Source: an uncultured Phascolarctobacterium sp. | GTDB taxonomy: Bacteria > Bacillota > Negativicutes > Acidaminococcales > Acidaminococcaceae | Assembly (NCBI GenBank): GCA_900541915.1 | Contig: UQLS01000010.1 | Span: 3,030-67,029, forward strand | Reading direction: 5' to 3' | Length of the DNA: 64,000 nt | Part shown: positions 41,857 through 50,595 of the stretch, piece by piece | How positions within the stretch are numbered: the stretch's first letter is position 1 | Layout of the letters: each line of letters begins with the position of its first letter | The notes under the pieces: generated by a model | The model's database searches: none | Seen by the model: only the letters and a program-made list of their open reading frames with translations | Told to the model about the DNA's origin: nothing | Made by a program: the position numbers and the translations under genes

Positions 41857-43044
41857 ATGTTACCCTTGCAAATTAAAGAAAATATTTATGATGTGAGTGT
41901 TCAGGACTGGGATGTGCGTGATTTTCACGGCTATAAGACGGAACGTGGCGCTACTTATAACTCCTATCTGATTATGGATGAAAAAATTTGCCTGATTGAT
42001 ACTGTAAAGGCTCCTTTTGCGGAGGAACTTATCAACAATATCCGCAGTGTTATTGATCCTGCACAAATTGATTATATTGTTATTAATCATGTGGAGCCGG
42101 ACCATTCCGGAGCTATGCCGGTATTGGCAAAACTGTGCCCCAAGGCAAAATTTATTATAACCATGCAGGGCAAGACAGAAGCTATTCAGCACTACGGCGA
42201 TATTTTTGATTTTATTGTAGCTAAAGACGGCGACACACTGGAATTAGGTAAACGTACTTTGCAGTTTGCTACTATGCCCATGCTGCATTGGCCGGACAGT
42301 ATGGCTACTTACAGTGCTTATGATAAGATCCTTTTTTCCAATGATGCCTTTGGGCAGCATTATGCTACCAGCAAACGTTTTGATGATGAAGTAGAGCTGG
42401 ATGTTCTGTATTATGAAGCTAAAAAATATTTTGCCAATATTCTTTGGCCTTATGCGAAGCTGATTGATAAGGCCATTGCTAAGCTGGGCGGACTGGACTT
42501 TGATTTAATTGCTCCTTCTCACGGCGTTATCTGGCGCAGTCATCTGAATGATATTATAAATATGTATCAGCAATGGGGCAGTGGTGTTAAAGATGGCAGC
42601 ATTGTTGTAGCTTATGACAGCATGTGGGGCGGTACGGAAAAGATTGCGCGTGCTATTGCCAAAGGTGTTGCCAAAGCGGGAGTTGAAGTAAAACTGTTTA
42701 AAGTAAGCTGTACAGAAAACAGCAGTATTGCTGCTGAATTATTTACAGCTTCCGGATTCCTTGTAGGTTCTTCTACACTTAATTATGGTATGCTGCCTTC
42801 CGTAGGTGCTTTGCTGACTTATGTTAAGGGATTGAAGCCTATGCAGAAAAAAGCTGCTGCTTTTGGTACCTTTGGCTGGGCTGGCGGCGCACAGAAAGAT
42901 ATGGAAGAATTTCTGAATAAAGCTGGCTTTAACGTGTTTGATGGTTATACCTGCAAATGGAAACCTCAGGCAGCAGAGCTGGAAACTGCAGAGAAATTCG
43001 GCTATGAATTTGCTCAGAACCTTGATTGTCAATGTGAAAGATAG
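41857..43044 (+). CDS. Flavodiiron protein (FprA family A-type flavoprotein)
   Basis: A 395-residue cytoplasmic enzyme with an N-terminal metallo-beta-lactamase-like diiron domain (ligands His78, Glu80, Asp82, His83 in HVEPDH) and a C-terminal flavodoxin domain binding FMN (AYDSMWGGTEKIARAIA). Such proteins reduce oxygen or nitric oxide to protect anaerobes. AAGGAGTG precedes the ATG. The gene complements the superoxide reductase at 61.3 kb. Electron donors such as rubredoxin are not encoded next to it. Confidence 0.94.
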   Translation: MLPLQIKENIYDVSVQDWDVRDFHGYKTERGATYNSYLIMDEKICLIDTVKAPFAEELINNIRSVIDPAQIDYIVINHVEPDHSGAMPVLAKLCPKAKFIITMQGKTEAIQHYGDIFDFIVAKDGDTLELGKRTLQFATMPMLHWPDSMATYSAYDKILFSNDAFGQHYATSKRFDDEVELDVLYYEAKKYFANILWPYAKLIDKAIAKLGGLDFDLIAPSHGVIWRSHLNDIINMYQQWGSGVKDGSIVVAYDSMWGGTEKIARAIAKGVAKAGVEVKLFKVSCTENSSIAAELFTASGFLVGSSTLNYGMLPSVGALLTYVKGLKPMQKKAAAFGTFGWAGGAQKDMEEFLNKAGFNVFDGYTCKWKPQAAELETAEKFGYEFAQNLDCQCER

Positions 43045-43063
43045 TTTAGTAATTAGTTTAATT

Positions 43064-43093
43064 TTGACTAAATATATATGGCAATGATATGAT
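43064..43093 (+). promoter_or_regulatory. Candidate promoter for the YbjN-like gene
   Basis: TTGACT (43064-43069) and TATGAT (43088-43093) are separated by 18 bases, 36 bases before the start codon. Confidence 0.4.
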
Positions 43094-43129
43094 AACAATA
43101 TATCTTAGCTGTTACAGGAAGGATAATGG

Positions 43130-43564
43130 ATGATGAATAAAAAAGCTGAAAAATTTAATGCATTTATGAAAGAGCATAATATTACCTGCTTCAATGCACA
43201 GGATATCGGCAATGAATTGCATACTGTTTTGTATCGTTCTTTTATGGAAGTAAGCGGACAAAACCTGCCGACTATGGTTGTTCTGGATGACAGCATCTAT
43301 GCTATGCTGCAGGTACGCGTAGCTGCCGGTGTGGTAAAAGAAGCTAACAGAACTGCTGTACTGGAGCATTTGAATAAGCTGAATGAAAAATATAAAGTAT
43401 TTAAATACTATGTTAACGAAAGCGGCGACATTGTTATCGAAAGCTGCATTCCGACAACTGAGGATGACTTTGTTCCCGGCATCATCAATGCCGTTATCGA
43501 AGTTGTATTGAAACACCTTATTGAAGAATATCCGCAGATAATGAAGATTGTCTGGGCAAATTAA
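43130..43564 (+). CDS. YbjN-like (sensory regulator/T3SS-chaperone-like fold) protein
   Basis: A 144-residue soluble protein. The pattern of alternating beta strands ending YVNESGDIVIESCIP followed by GIINAVIEVVLKHLIEEYPQIMK resembles the YbjN/type III secretion chaperone-like family; this is recognition by pattern only. YbjN-type proteins are poorly understood. AGGAAGG lies seven bases before ATG 43130; an adjacent ATG at 43133 is also possible. The gene has its own promoter and terminator. Confidence 0.6.
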   Translation: MMNKKAEKFNAFMKEHNITCFNAQDIGNELHTVLYRSFMEVSGQNLPTMVVLDDSIYAMLQVRVAAGVVKEANRTAVLEHLNKLNEKYKVFKYYVNESGDIVIESCIPTTEDDFVPGIINAVIEVVLKHLIEEYPQIMKIVWAN

Positions 43565-43572
43565 AATCTCAG

Positions 43573-43604
43573 GCTGTGCAGTATTAACTGCACAGCTTTT
43601 GTTT
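43573..43604 (+). terminator. Terminator after the YbjN-like gene
   Basis: GCTGTGCAGT and ACTGCACAGC form a 10-base stem with an ATTA loop, followed by TTTTGTTT. Confidence 0.9.
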
Positions 43605-43638
43605 AATAATCACTAATTTTTTGTGCCGGGGAGGTATC

Positions 43639-46284
43639 ATGTTGAAAAAATATGGTCTTAATGATCAGCAGGTTAATGAAGCTTTAAAAAAGTACGGTAA
43701 TAACGCTTTATCCCAGCCGCCAAGAGAAACTTTCTGGGATAAGCTCTGGGATAATTTTCAGGACCCGATTATACGCATCTTGATTTTTGCTTTACTGGTC
43801 AATGTCGTTTTTGTCTATATGGGTCACGGCGACTGGATTGAGACCGCAGGTATTTTCCTGGCAATAATCCTGGCTACTTTTGTAGCAACTTATTCAGAAT
43901 ACAGTAACGAGAATGCCTTCCAAAAGCTGCAGGAAGAAGCTAGCCGTATCCGCTGCAAAGTATGGCGTAATGGTGAGCCGGTAGAAATCCATATCGACGA
44001 TATTGTTACCGGCGATGCAGTAATTTTAGAAGCAGGCGATAAAGTGCCTGTGGACGGCATTTTGCTGGAAGGAGATATTAAGCTCGACCAGGCTGCCTTA
44101 AACGGTGAAAGCGAAGAAGCACATAAACTGCCTGCTCCTGCTGATTTTTCCTGGGAAGGTGAAAAAATCGACTTTCTGGATGAGTATAAATTATTCCGCG
44201 GCAGTGTCGTTGTTGAAGGCAATGGTATTATGCAGGCGGTCAAAATTGGCGATGCTTCTGTTTATGGACAGCTTACGCAGGAACTTAAAGATGATGAACG
44301 TGACAGCCCGTTGAAATTAAAGCTCAAAGGTCTGGCTAACAGTATCAGTAAATTTGGTTATGCTGGCGGTATTTTGATTGCTGTTGCTGTTATGCTGCAT
44401 AAGATGGTGCTGGCAGGTGGTTTTTCCGCTTATGTGAGCAATATGACAGCTGTTTTAGGTGATTTGGTTCAGGCGGTAATTTTAGCTATCATAATTATCG
44501 TTATGGCGGTACCTGAAGGACTGCCGCTGATGATTGCCATTGTTTCTTCCTTAAACATGCGTAAAATGCTGAACGATAATGTTTTGGTACGCAAGCTGGC
44601 TGGTATAGAAACTGCCGGAAGTCTGAACATGTTGTTTACTGATAAGACAGGTACTATTACCAAAGGCAAGCTGGAAGTAGTAAGATTTATTACCGGCAAT
44701 CTGAAGGAAATGACAGATTTTGTGCAGCTGCCGGAAAAGCTGAAAGAGCTTACCTATCAAAACGTAGTGCTGAATACTTCTGCTTCTGTAACTGACGGTA
44801 AGATTATCGGCGGCAATATGACGGAAATGGCGCTGAGTAAATATATCGGCTCTTTCCGTATGAGCGAAGAACTGCAGCGTTTGCATTTTGTACCGTTTAA
44901 TAGTGCCAATAAATATTCCTGGGCTATGGTACAGAGTAAGCAAGAAAATTATTGTCTGGTAAAAGGTGCGCCGGAAAAGCTTATTCTGCAGACGGATTAT
45001 TATTGGGATGAACAGGGATGCAGACAGCAGCTGACCGAAGAAATGAAGGCTGCGCTGGATAAAAGAATGATTCAGCTGGCAGGAGATGCTATCAGAATGC
45101 TGGCTCTCTGCAGTTATGAGGGCGCGGTTGAAGAACAACTGCCGGAGCATGGACTGACTTTGGTTGGCATTGTCGGTATTCGTGATGATGTACGTCCGGA
45201 GGCTATTGAAGCTATTGCCGCTGTGCAAGGTGCCGGTGTACAGGTTGTTATGATTACCGGCGACCGCAAGGAAACTGCTGTGGCTATTGCCAAGGATGCA
45301 GGCCTGCTGCGTCATCCTGATGAACTGGTTTGGACTTCGGCAGAGCTGGCTGAACTCAGTGACGAGGAAGTAAAACTGTATCTGCCTAAACTGCGTGTAG
45401 TTGCCAGGGCTTTGCCCATGGATAAATCCAGGCTGGTAAGATTATCTCAGGAACTGAATCTTGTTGTTGGTATGACCGGCGACGGTGTTAACGATTCCCC
45501 GGCACTCAAAAAAGCCGATGTAGGCTTTGCTATGGGCAGCGGTACTGAGGTTGCTAAAGAAGCAGGCGATATTGTTATCCTTGATGATAATTTTCTCAGC
45601 ATTAAGAAAGCAATTTTGTATGGACGCACTATTTACAATTCTATTTGTAAATTTATTGTATTCCAGCTGACTATCAATTTTTCTGCGGTAGCAATTAACT
45701 TTATAGCTCCCTTTATCGGCATTGATAAGCCGCTGACAATTACGCAGATTCTGTGGATTAATCTGATTATGGATACGTTGGCTGCGCTTGCTTTCGGTGG
45801 TGAGCCTGCACTGGAAAAATATCTGGCAGAACGTCCTAAAGATCGTGGTGCAGCTATCGTCAGCAAGAAAATGCTGTCTACGATTTGTTTGGGCGGTATT
45901 TATATGACTATTGTGGCAGTTGCTTTCTATAAGAGCAGTTGGGTAGACCATCTCTTCCGCAATGCTCCTGACCATATCTATACCTATACAGGTTTCTTCT
46001 GTGCATATATTTTAATGGCTGTAGCTAATGGCTTTAATGTACGTGTGTCAGGACTTAATTTGCTGGAAAACATCAGCCTGAATAAGGGGTTCCTTAATGT
46101 TATGGCGCTGATTGTTGCTATTCAGGTGCTGCTTACCTACATTGGCGGCCGTATTTTGAGAACTACGCCGCTTAATGCCAACGAATGGCTGGTTGTAGTT
46201 GCTTTTGCTTTGTCCATTATAGTAGTTGATTTGCTGCGCAAAGGTGTATGCAAGTTATTTGGCGGCAAAGATCTAAGCGAATAA
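43639..46284 (+). CDS. P-type cation ATPase, calcium-transporter type
   Basis: An 881-residue P2-type ATPase with ten predicted membrane segments. It has the actuator loop LNGESEEA, the membrane motif VPEGLP that forms the Ca2+ site, the phosphorylated Asp335 in DKTGT, the nucleotide site KGAPEK and the hinge MTGDGVNDSPALKKADVG. PEGLP places it with Ca2+ (PMCA/SERCA-like) pumps rather than heavy-metal pumps. The start is ATG 43639 with GGGGAGG upstream. The CNNM/CorC-like gene follows after 25 bases, which suggests shared work in divalent cation balance. Confidence 0.93.
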   Translation: MLKKYGLNDQQVNEALKKYGNNALSQPPRETFWDKLWDNFQDPIIRILIFALLVNVVFVYMGHGDWIETAGIFLAIILATFVATYSEYSNENAFQKLQEEASRIRCKVWRNGEPVEIHIDDIVTGDAVILEAGDKVPVDGILLEGDIKLDQAALNGESEEAHKLPAPADFSWEGEKIDFLDEYKLFRGSVVVEGNGIMQAVKIGDASVYGQLTQELKDDERDSPLKLKLKGLANSISKFGYAGGILIAVAVMLHKMVLAGGFSAYVSNMTAVLGDLVQAVILAIIIIVMAVPEGLPLMIAIVSSLNMRKMLNDNVLVRKLAGIETAGSLNMLFTDKTGTITKGKLEVVRFITGNLKEMTDFVQLPEKLKELTYQNVVLNTSASVTDGKIIGGNMTEMALSKYIGSFRMSEELQRLHFVPFNSANKYSWAMVQSKQENYCLVKGAPEKLILQTDYYWDEQGCRQQLTEEMKAALDKRMIQLAGDAIRMLALCSYEGAVEEQLPEHGLTLVGIVGIRDDVRPEAIEAIAAVQGAGVQVVMITGDRKETAVAIAKDAGLLRHPDELVWTSAELAELSDEEVKLYLPKLRVVARALPMDKSRLVRLSQELNLVVGMTGDGVNDSPALKKADVGFAMGSGTEVAKEAGDIVILDDNFLSIKKAILYGRTIYNSICKFIVFQLTINFSAVAINFIAPFIGIDKPLTITQILWINLIMDTLAALAFGGEPALEKYLAERPKDRGAAIVSKKMLSTICLGGIYMTIVAVAFYKSSWVDHLFRNAPDHIYTYTGFFCAYILMAVANGFNVRVSGLNLLENISLNKGFLNVMALIVAIQVLLTYIGGRILRTTPLNANEWLVVVAFALSIIVVDLLRKGVCKLFGGKDLSE

Positions 46285-46309
46285 ATAAAAAGAATGTGAG
46301 TGTGATTTT

Positions 46310-47650
46310 ATGGACCCTTTCGGGTATCTTGAAGAATTAGTTATTGTTTTTATCCTCATAGGAGCAAACGGTATTTTATCCATGCTGGAGATGGCATTGG
46401 TTTCTTCGCGTAAGACGCGTTTGGAGCAAATGCTTAGTGACGGCAACAAAAAAGCAGGCTATATTTTAAAATTAGTTGAAGACCCGACAGAATTTTTGTC
46501 TACAGTACAGATAGGTATAACCTTGGTTGGTATAGGTACCGGTGTATACAGTGGCGCGGCTTTGGCAGCGCCTTTAGCGGCAGTGTTTCATCATATACCG
46601 GTACTTGATAAATATGCGGGTCCGCTTGCTTACGGTTTAGTTGTTGCGGCTGTTACTTATTTAAGTATTATTTTAGGTGAACTGATTCCCAAACGCATTG
46701 CTATCAGTGAACCGGAAAAAATGGTTACTGGTTTTGCTTCTTTGATTAAGATACTCGTCAGAGTCTTTAAACCGCTGACAATGCTGCTTAGCTATTCTAC
46801 CAAATATATCCTGAAGCTTTTGGGGATGGGTAAAGAAAGCAATGAGCCGCCGATTACAGAGGATGAGGTAAAACTGCTGATTAAACAGGGTACAGCCAGT
46901 GGTGTTTTCAATGCAGATGAACAAAAGATTATTGAAAATACCTTTGAGCTGGATGACCTCAGAGTACGAGAAATAATGACACCGCGTACAAAAATCAGCT
47001 GGCTGGATATTAAAGATGAGGAAAAAAGTCATCTGGCGCAGATTACTGAAAAAAGATACTCCTGTTTTGTAGTGGCCGATGATGATCTTGACCATGTACT
47101 TGGCGTTATTTATACTAAGCGTTTTCTGCTGCAAAGGTTAAAAAATAATAAATATTCTGTTAAGGAAGCTGTACAGCAGCCGCTTTATGTACCTGAAAAT
47201 ATGCGTACGCAAAACTTGCTGAACTTGTTTAAAAAAGAGCGTATCAAAGTAGCGCTTGTTGTTGATGAATTTGGCTCTTTGGCAGGTATGGTTACCTTTC
47301 GTGATGTAGTGGAACATATTTTGGGAGATGTGCCTTCTTTTGACGAAGAAAACGAGCCGCAGATTGTTCAGAGAGATTCTAACAGCTGGCTGGTAGACGG
47401 GTTATTGTCCATTAATGATTTTATAGAGTATTTTGAGCTGGACGAAAATATGGTTGAGCATACTAAGGAGGCCTATAATACAGTAGGTGGACTGGTTGTT
47501 GCTATTTTGGGCTATATTCCGAAGGCTGGCGATAAAGTCAACTGTTCCGGGTTATCTATGGAAGTTGTAGATATGGATGGCGCGCGTGTTGATAAAATTA
47601 TGGTAAGTAAAGTGGAAGATGCCAAGGAGGCGCAGAAAGATGAAGAATAA
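46310..47650 (+). CDS. CNNM/CorC-like transporter (DUF21, CBS pair, CorC_HlyC)
   Basis: A 446-residue membrane protein often annotated as hemolysin C-like. It has an N-terminal DUF21 domain with three or four membrane segments (about 1-200), a CBS pair (about 215-340, including REIMTPRTKISWLD and VDEFGSLAGMVTFRDVVEHILGD) and a C-terminal CorC_HlyC domain. Related proteins export Mg2+ or Co2+. No strong ribosome site is seen, so expression may depend on coupling with the ATPase gene. Its last bases overlap the next gene by 11. Confidence 0.92.
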   Translation: MDPFGYLEELVIVFILIGANGILSMLEMALVSSRKTRLEQMLSDGNKKAGYILKLVEDPTEFLSTVQIGITLVGIGTGVYSGAALAAPLAAVFHHIPVLDKYAGPLAYGLVVAAVTYLSIILGELIPKRIAISEPEKMVTGFASLIKILVRVFKPLTMLLSYSTKYILKLLGMGKESNEPPITEDEVKLLIKQGTASGVFNADEQKIIENTFELDDLRVREIMTPRTKISWLDIKDEEKSHLAQITEKRYSCFVVADDDLDHVLGVIYTKRFLLQRLKNNKYSVKEAVQQPLYVPENMRTQNLLNLFKKERIKVALVVDEFGSLAGMVTFRDVVEHILGDVPSFDEENEPQIVQRDSNSWLVDGLLSINDFIEYFELDENMVEHTKEAYNTVGGLVVAILGYIPKAGDKVNCSGLSMEVVDMDGARVDKIMVSKVEDAKEAQKDEE

Positions 47651-48392
47651 GGTTACGGCTGTATATTTCAGTCCCACAGGTGGTACAAAACTGGCAGTGC
47701 AGTGTTTTACGCAAAATTTTGCTGAGACTGTTTTGGTAGACAATACTTTGCCGGAGCAGAGAAATAAGCAGCTTGCTTTTGGTGCAGATGAGCTGGTTAT
47801 TGTGGCTAACCCTGTTTATGCCGGACAGATTCCTCAGGTGCCGGGCTTGTGGCAGAATTTGCAGGGCAATAATACTCCATGTTTATTGCTGGCATGCTAT
47901 GGTAATCGTCATTATGATGATACTTTGGCTCAAATGCAGTGCCTGTTAGAACAACGTGGGTTTAAGGTAATTGGTGCTGCAGCAGTAATTATTCCGCATA
48001 TTTTTTCCAGTGTGTTGGGAAGCGAGAGACCTAATGCAGCAGATGAGCAGATTTTGGCTGATTTTGCTGCTAAAGTTTCAGAAAAAATGCAATCAGCGCA
48101 ATATGACAAATTGCAGCTGCCGGGAAATCCGATGCCGGAAATCAAAGCGCCAATTGCTGTGCCTAAAGCATTAAAGGAGGAACAGTGCAATATGTGCGGT
48201 GCTTGTGTAGCACTGTGTCCGATGCAGGCTATAGATGGAACAACTTTGCAGAGTGATGAAACAGTTTGTATCAGCTGCATGCGCTGTGTAAAATATTGCC
48301 GTACTGGTGCAAGAAGTTTTGATGGCAGCAAGATTGCAGCCTGGCTGGAAGCTAATTTTACACAGCCGCGGCAAATAGAATGTTTTTATTAA
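47640..48392 (+). CDS. Flavodoxin-ferredoxin fusion protein (EFR1-like)
   Basis: A 250-residue cytoplasmic protein with an N-terminal flavodoxin-like domain (YFSPTGGTKLAVQCF, the FMN phosphate loop) and a C-terminal bacterial ferredoxin domain with two 4Fe-4S motifs, CNMCGACVALCP and CISCMRCVKYC. Such EFR1-type proteins pass electrons in anaerobes; the partner is unknown. AAGGAGG lies nine bases before the ATG at 47640, inside the preceding gene. It completes a three-gene run with the P-type ATPase and the CNNM-like gene. Confidence 0.9.
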   Translation: MKNKVTAVYFSPTGGTKLAVQCFTQNFAETVLVDNTLPEQRNKQLAFGADELVIVANPVYAGQIPQVPGLWQNLQGNNTPCLLLACYGNRHYDDTLAQMQCLLEQRGFKVIGAAAVIIPHIFSSVLGSERPNAADEQILADFAAKVSEKMQSAQYDKLQLPGNPMPEIKAPIAVPKALKEEQCNMCGACVALCPMQAIDGTTLQSDETVCISCMRCVKYCRTGARSFDGSKIAAWLEANFTQPRQIECFY

Positions 48393-48466
48393 ACTACTAT
48401 AAAAGTAATTTTTAGTGACGTAATTGATGTATGCTTTACAGTTTTGCGAATATAAGAAAATAATAA

Positions 48467-48496
48467 TTGACTAATATTACATCCTGTTGTTATAAT
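48467..48496 (+). promoter_or_regulatory. Promoter of the leuA T-box transcript
   Basis: TTGACT (48467-48472) and a perfect TATAAT (48491-48496) are 18 bases apart, immediately upstream of the T-box leader. The stretch 48393-48802 holds only this promoter and the leader. Confidence 0.65.
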
Positions 48497-48502
48497 AATA
48501 TA

Positions 48503-48778
48503 CATCAACTGAATTTATTCACCTGAAAGACATTGAAGGGAAGAAGATGTGTTCAGAAGGCTGCAGAGAGTCGTCGGTAGGTGCAAGGCGATGCCGGAGT
48601 GCATATGTATACTCATCCCAGAGTTGTCTGCCTGATAAGTAGGGCAGAACGTATGGCCGCGTTACTGGCTTAAGCCTTGTTGGAGGTTGAGAGGGTTGTC
48701 TTAAGACGGCTGAAATAGGGTGGTACAGCGTGGTTTATTCCCCGCCCCTAATATGAAAATATTGGGGCGGGTTTTTTA
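48503..48778 (+). promoter_or_regulatory. T-box riboswitch for leucine upstream of leuA
   Basis: The leader contains the stem I elements AGAGAG and GGTAGGTGCAAG, a probable specifier codon CTC (Leu) at 48612-48614 followed by the expected purine, and the T-box core AGGGTGGTACAGCG at 48717-48730. The antiterminator bulge reads TGGT, pairing with the ACCA end of a tRNA with discriminator A, as tRNA-Leu has. The leader ends in a terminator. Uncharged tRNA-Leu would stabilise the antiterminator and switch on leuA. Confidence 0.9.
48741..48778 (+). terminator. T-box regulated terminator
   Basis: CCCGCCCC-T-AATAT, a GAAA loop, ATATTGGGGCGGG and a T-run. It competes with the antiterminator formed by the T-box core. 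Confidence 0.92.
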
Positions 48779-48802
48779 TTGCCCCAGATACGGAGGAAAA
48801 TT

Positions 48803-50482
48803 ATGAAATTTGCTAAACAGTATGTTCCTTTTAATCCTGTAAAATTGCCTGACCGTCAATGGCCGGAAAAGGTTATTGAAAAAGCGCCCATTTGGTGCAG
48901 CGTTGATTTGCGTGATGGCAACCAAGCTTTGGTTACGCCCATGGGTATTGAAGAAAAACTGAAATTTTTCCATACTTTGGTTAGCTGCGGTTTTAAAGAA
49001 ATCGAAGTTGGCTTTCCTTCTGCTTCTGAAACAGAATATGAAATTTTGCGTACTTTGATTGAAGACGGCCATATTCCTGATGATGTTACTGTTCAGGTTC
49101 TGGTACAGGCCAGAGAGGAATTGATTCGCAAAACCTTTGATGCTGTACGCGGGGCTAAAAATGTTATTATCCATTTTTATAATTCTACTTCTACGTTGCA
49201 GCGTAAGGTTGTTTTCGGCAAGGATATGGATGGTATCATTGATATCGCTGTTAAAGGAGCAAAACTGATACGTCAGTTAACCGAGGAGGAAAAGGCTCGC
49301 AGCGGTATGAATATCAGATATGAATATTCTCCGGAAAGCTTTACCGGTACGGAGATAGATTTTTCTATTCGCATTTGTGAAGCGGTAATGGAAGCAATGG
49401 GTGCAACTAAAGAAAATCCTATTATCCTTAACCTGCCTTCTACAGTGGAGATGTCTACGCCTAACACTTATGCTGACCAGATTGAATATTTCTGCAGAAA
49501 TATCCGTAACAGAGAAGCTGCCATCATCAGTATTCATCCCCATAATGACCGCGGTACCGGCGTAGCTTCGGCAGAGCTGGCTCTTTTGGCCGGTGCAGAG
49601 CGTATTGAAGGTACCTTATTTGGTAATGGTGAACGTACCGGCAATTTAGATATTGTAACTGTTGCGCTCAACATGTTTACGCAGGGTATTGATCCTGAGT
49701 TGGATTTTTCCAATATTTTGGATATCAAGAAAATTTATGAAAGCTGCACAAAGATGAAGGTGCCTGAACGTCAGCCTTATGCCGGTGAATTGGCTTTCAC
49801 TGCTTTTTCCGGTTCCCACCAGGATGCTATCAGAAAAGGATACGAATATATGGAAAACAGCGGTACTCATCTGTGGGAAGTACCTTATCTGCCCATAAAT
49901 CCGGCAGACCTGCACAGAGAATATGAACCTGTTATCCGTATTAACAGTCAGTCCGGCAAGGGCGGTGCAGCTTACGTGCTGCAGCATGCCGTTGGTTATA
50001 ATCTGCCTAAAGAGATGCATCCGGAATTTGGCAATATTGTTAAAGCGGCGGCAGATGACTATGGCGACGAGCTGAGCAGTGAACAGATTGTTGCCCTGTT
50101 CCAGAAGGAATATCTGGAGTTTACAGGCAAATACAGTCTGCTGCGCCATCGCTTTACTGAGCTCAATGATGTTGACGGCAGCGTCCATAGCCGTTTCGAG
50201 GGTGCGCTGCAAACACCGGAAGGAGAAAAGAATATTGTCGGCATTGGTAATGGTCCTATAGACTCTTTCTTCCAGGCATTAAACGGTGTAGGCATTGTCG
50301 GTTATGAATTTGTCAATTACCATGAACATGCTATTTCCCGCGGCAGTGACGCTTTGGGTATCTGCTATATTGAATTGAAGAAACCTGATGGGGGTCACAT
50401 CTTTGGTGCCGGTATTCATGCTAACATTAACGTAGCTGCTTTACTGGGTATTATTTGTGCGATAAATCGTGCAGAAAAATAG
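48803..50482 (+). CDS. leuA: 2-isopropylmalate synthase (type 2, LeuA)
   Basis: LeuA condenses acetyl-CoA with 2-ketoisovalerate, the first step of leucine synthesis. The 559-residue protein has DLRDGNQAL at the N-terminal side of the TIM barrel, HPHNDRGTG with metal-binding histidines, and a C-terminal leucine-binding regulatory domain. Its N-terminus (KYVPF-like AKQYVPFNP with DRQWP) marks the long type 2 enzymes, as in Mycobacterium and yeast. The ATG at 48803 follows GGAGG. Expression is controlled by the leucine T-box just upstream. It stands alone, away from leuBCD. Confidence 0.95.
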   Translation: MKFAKQYVPFNPVKLPDRQWPEKVIEKAPIWCSVDLRDGNQALVTPMGIEEKLKFFHTLVSCGFKEIEVGFPSASETEYEILRTLIEDGHIPDDVTVQVLVQAREELIRKTFDAVRGAKNVIIHFYNSTSTLQRKVVFGKDMDGIIDIAVKGAKLIRQLTEEEKARSGMNIRYEYSPESFTGTEIDFSIRICEAVMEAMGATKENPIILNLPSTVEMSTPNTYADQIEYFCRNIRNREAAIISIHPHNDRGTGVASAELALLAGAERIEGTLFGNGERTGNLDIVTVALNMFTQGIDPELDFSNILDIKKIYESCTKMKVPERQPYAGELAFTAFSGSHQDAIRKGYEYMENSGTHLWEVPYLPINPADLHREYEPVIRINSQSGKGGAAYVLQHAVGYNLPKEMHPEFGNIVKAAADDYGDELSSEQIVALFQKEYLEFTGKYSLLRHRFTELNDVDGSVHSRFEGALQTPEGEKNIVGIGNGPIDSFFQALNGVGIVGYEFVNYHEHAISRGSDALGICYIELKKPDGGHIFGAGIHANINVAALLGIICAINRAEK

Positions 50483-50595
50483 TTTTTGCTTGCAATAATT
50501 ACATTATTCTTCTCGGCAGGAAAAAGAGCTTTGATTAAAGAAATATATATAAGCTTTAATTATTGATATTCTTGGTAAAGAAGGGAGTATGCTGC

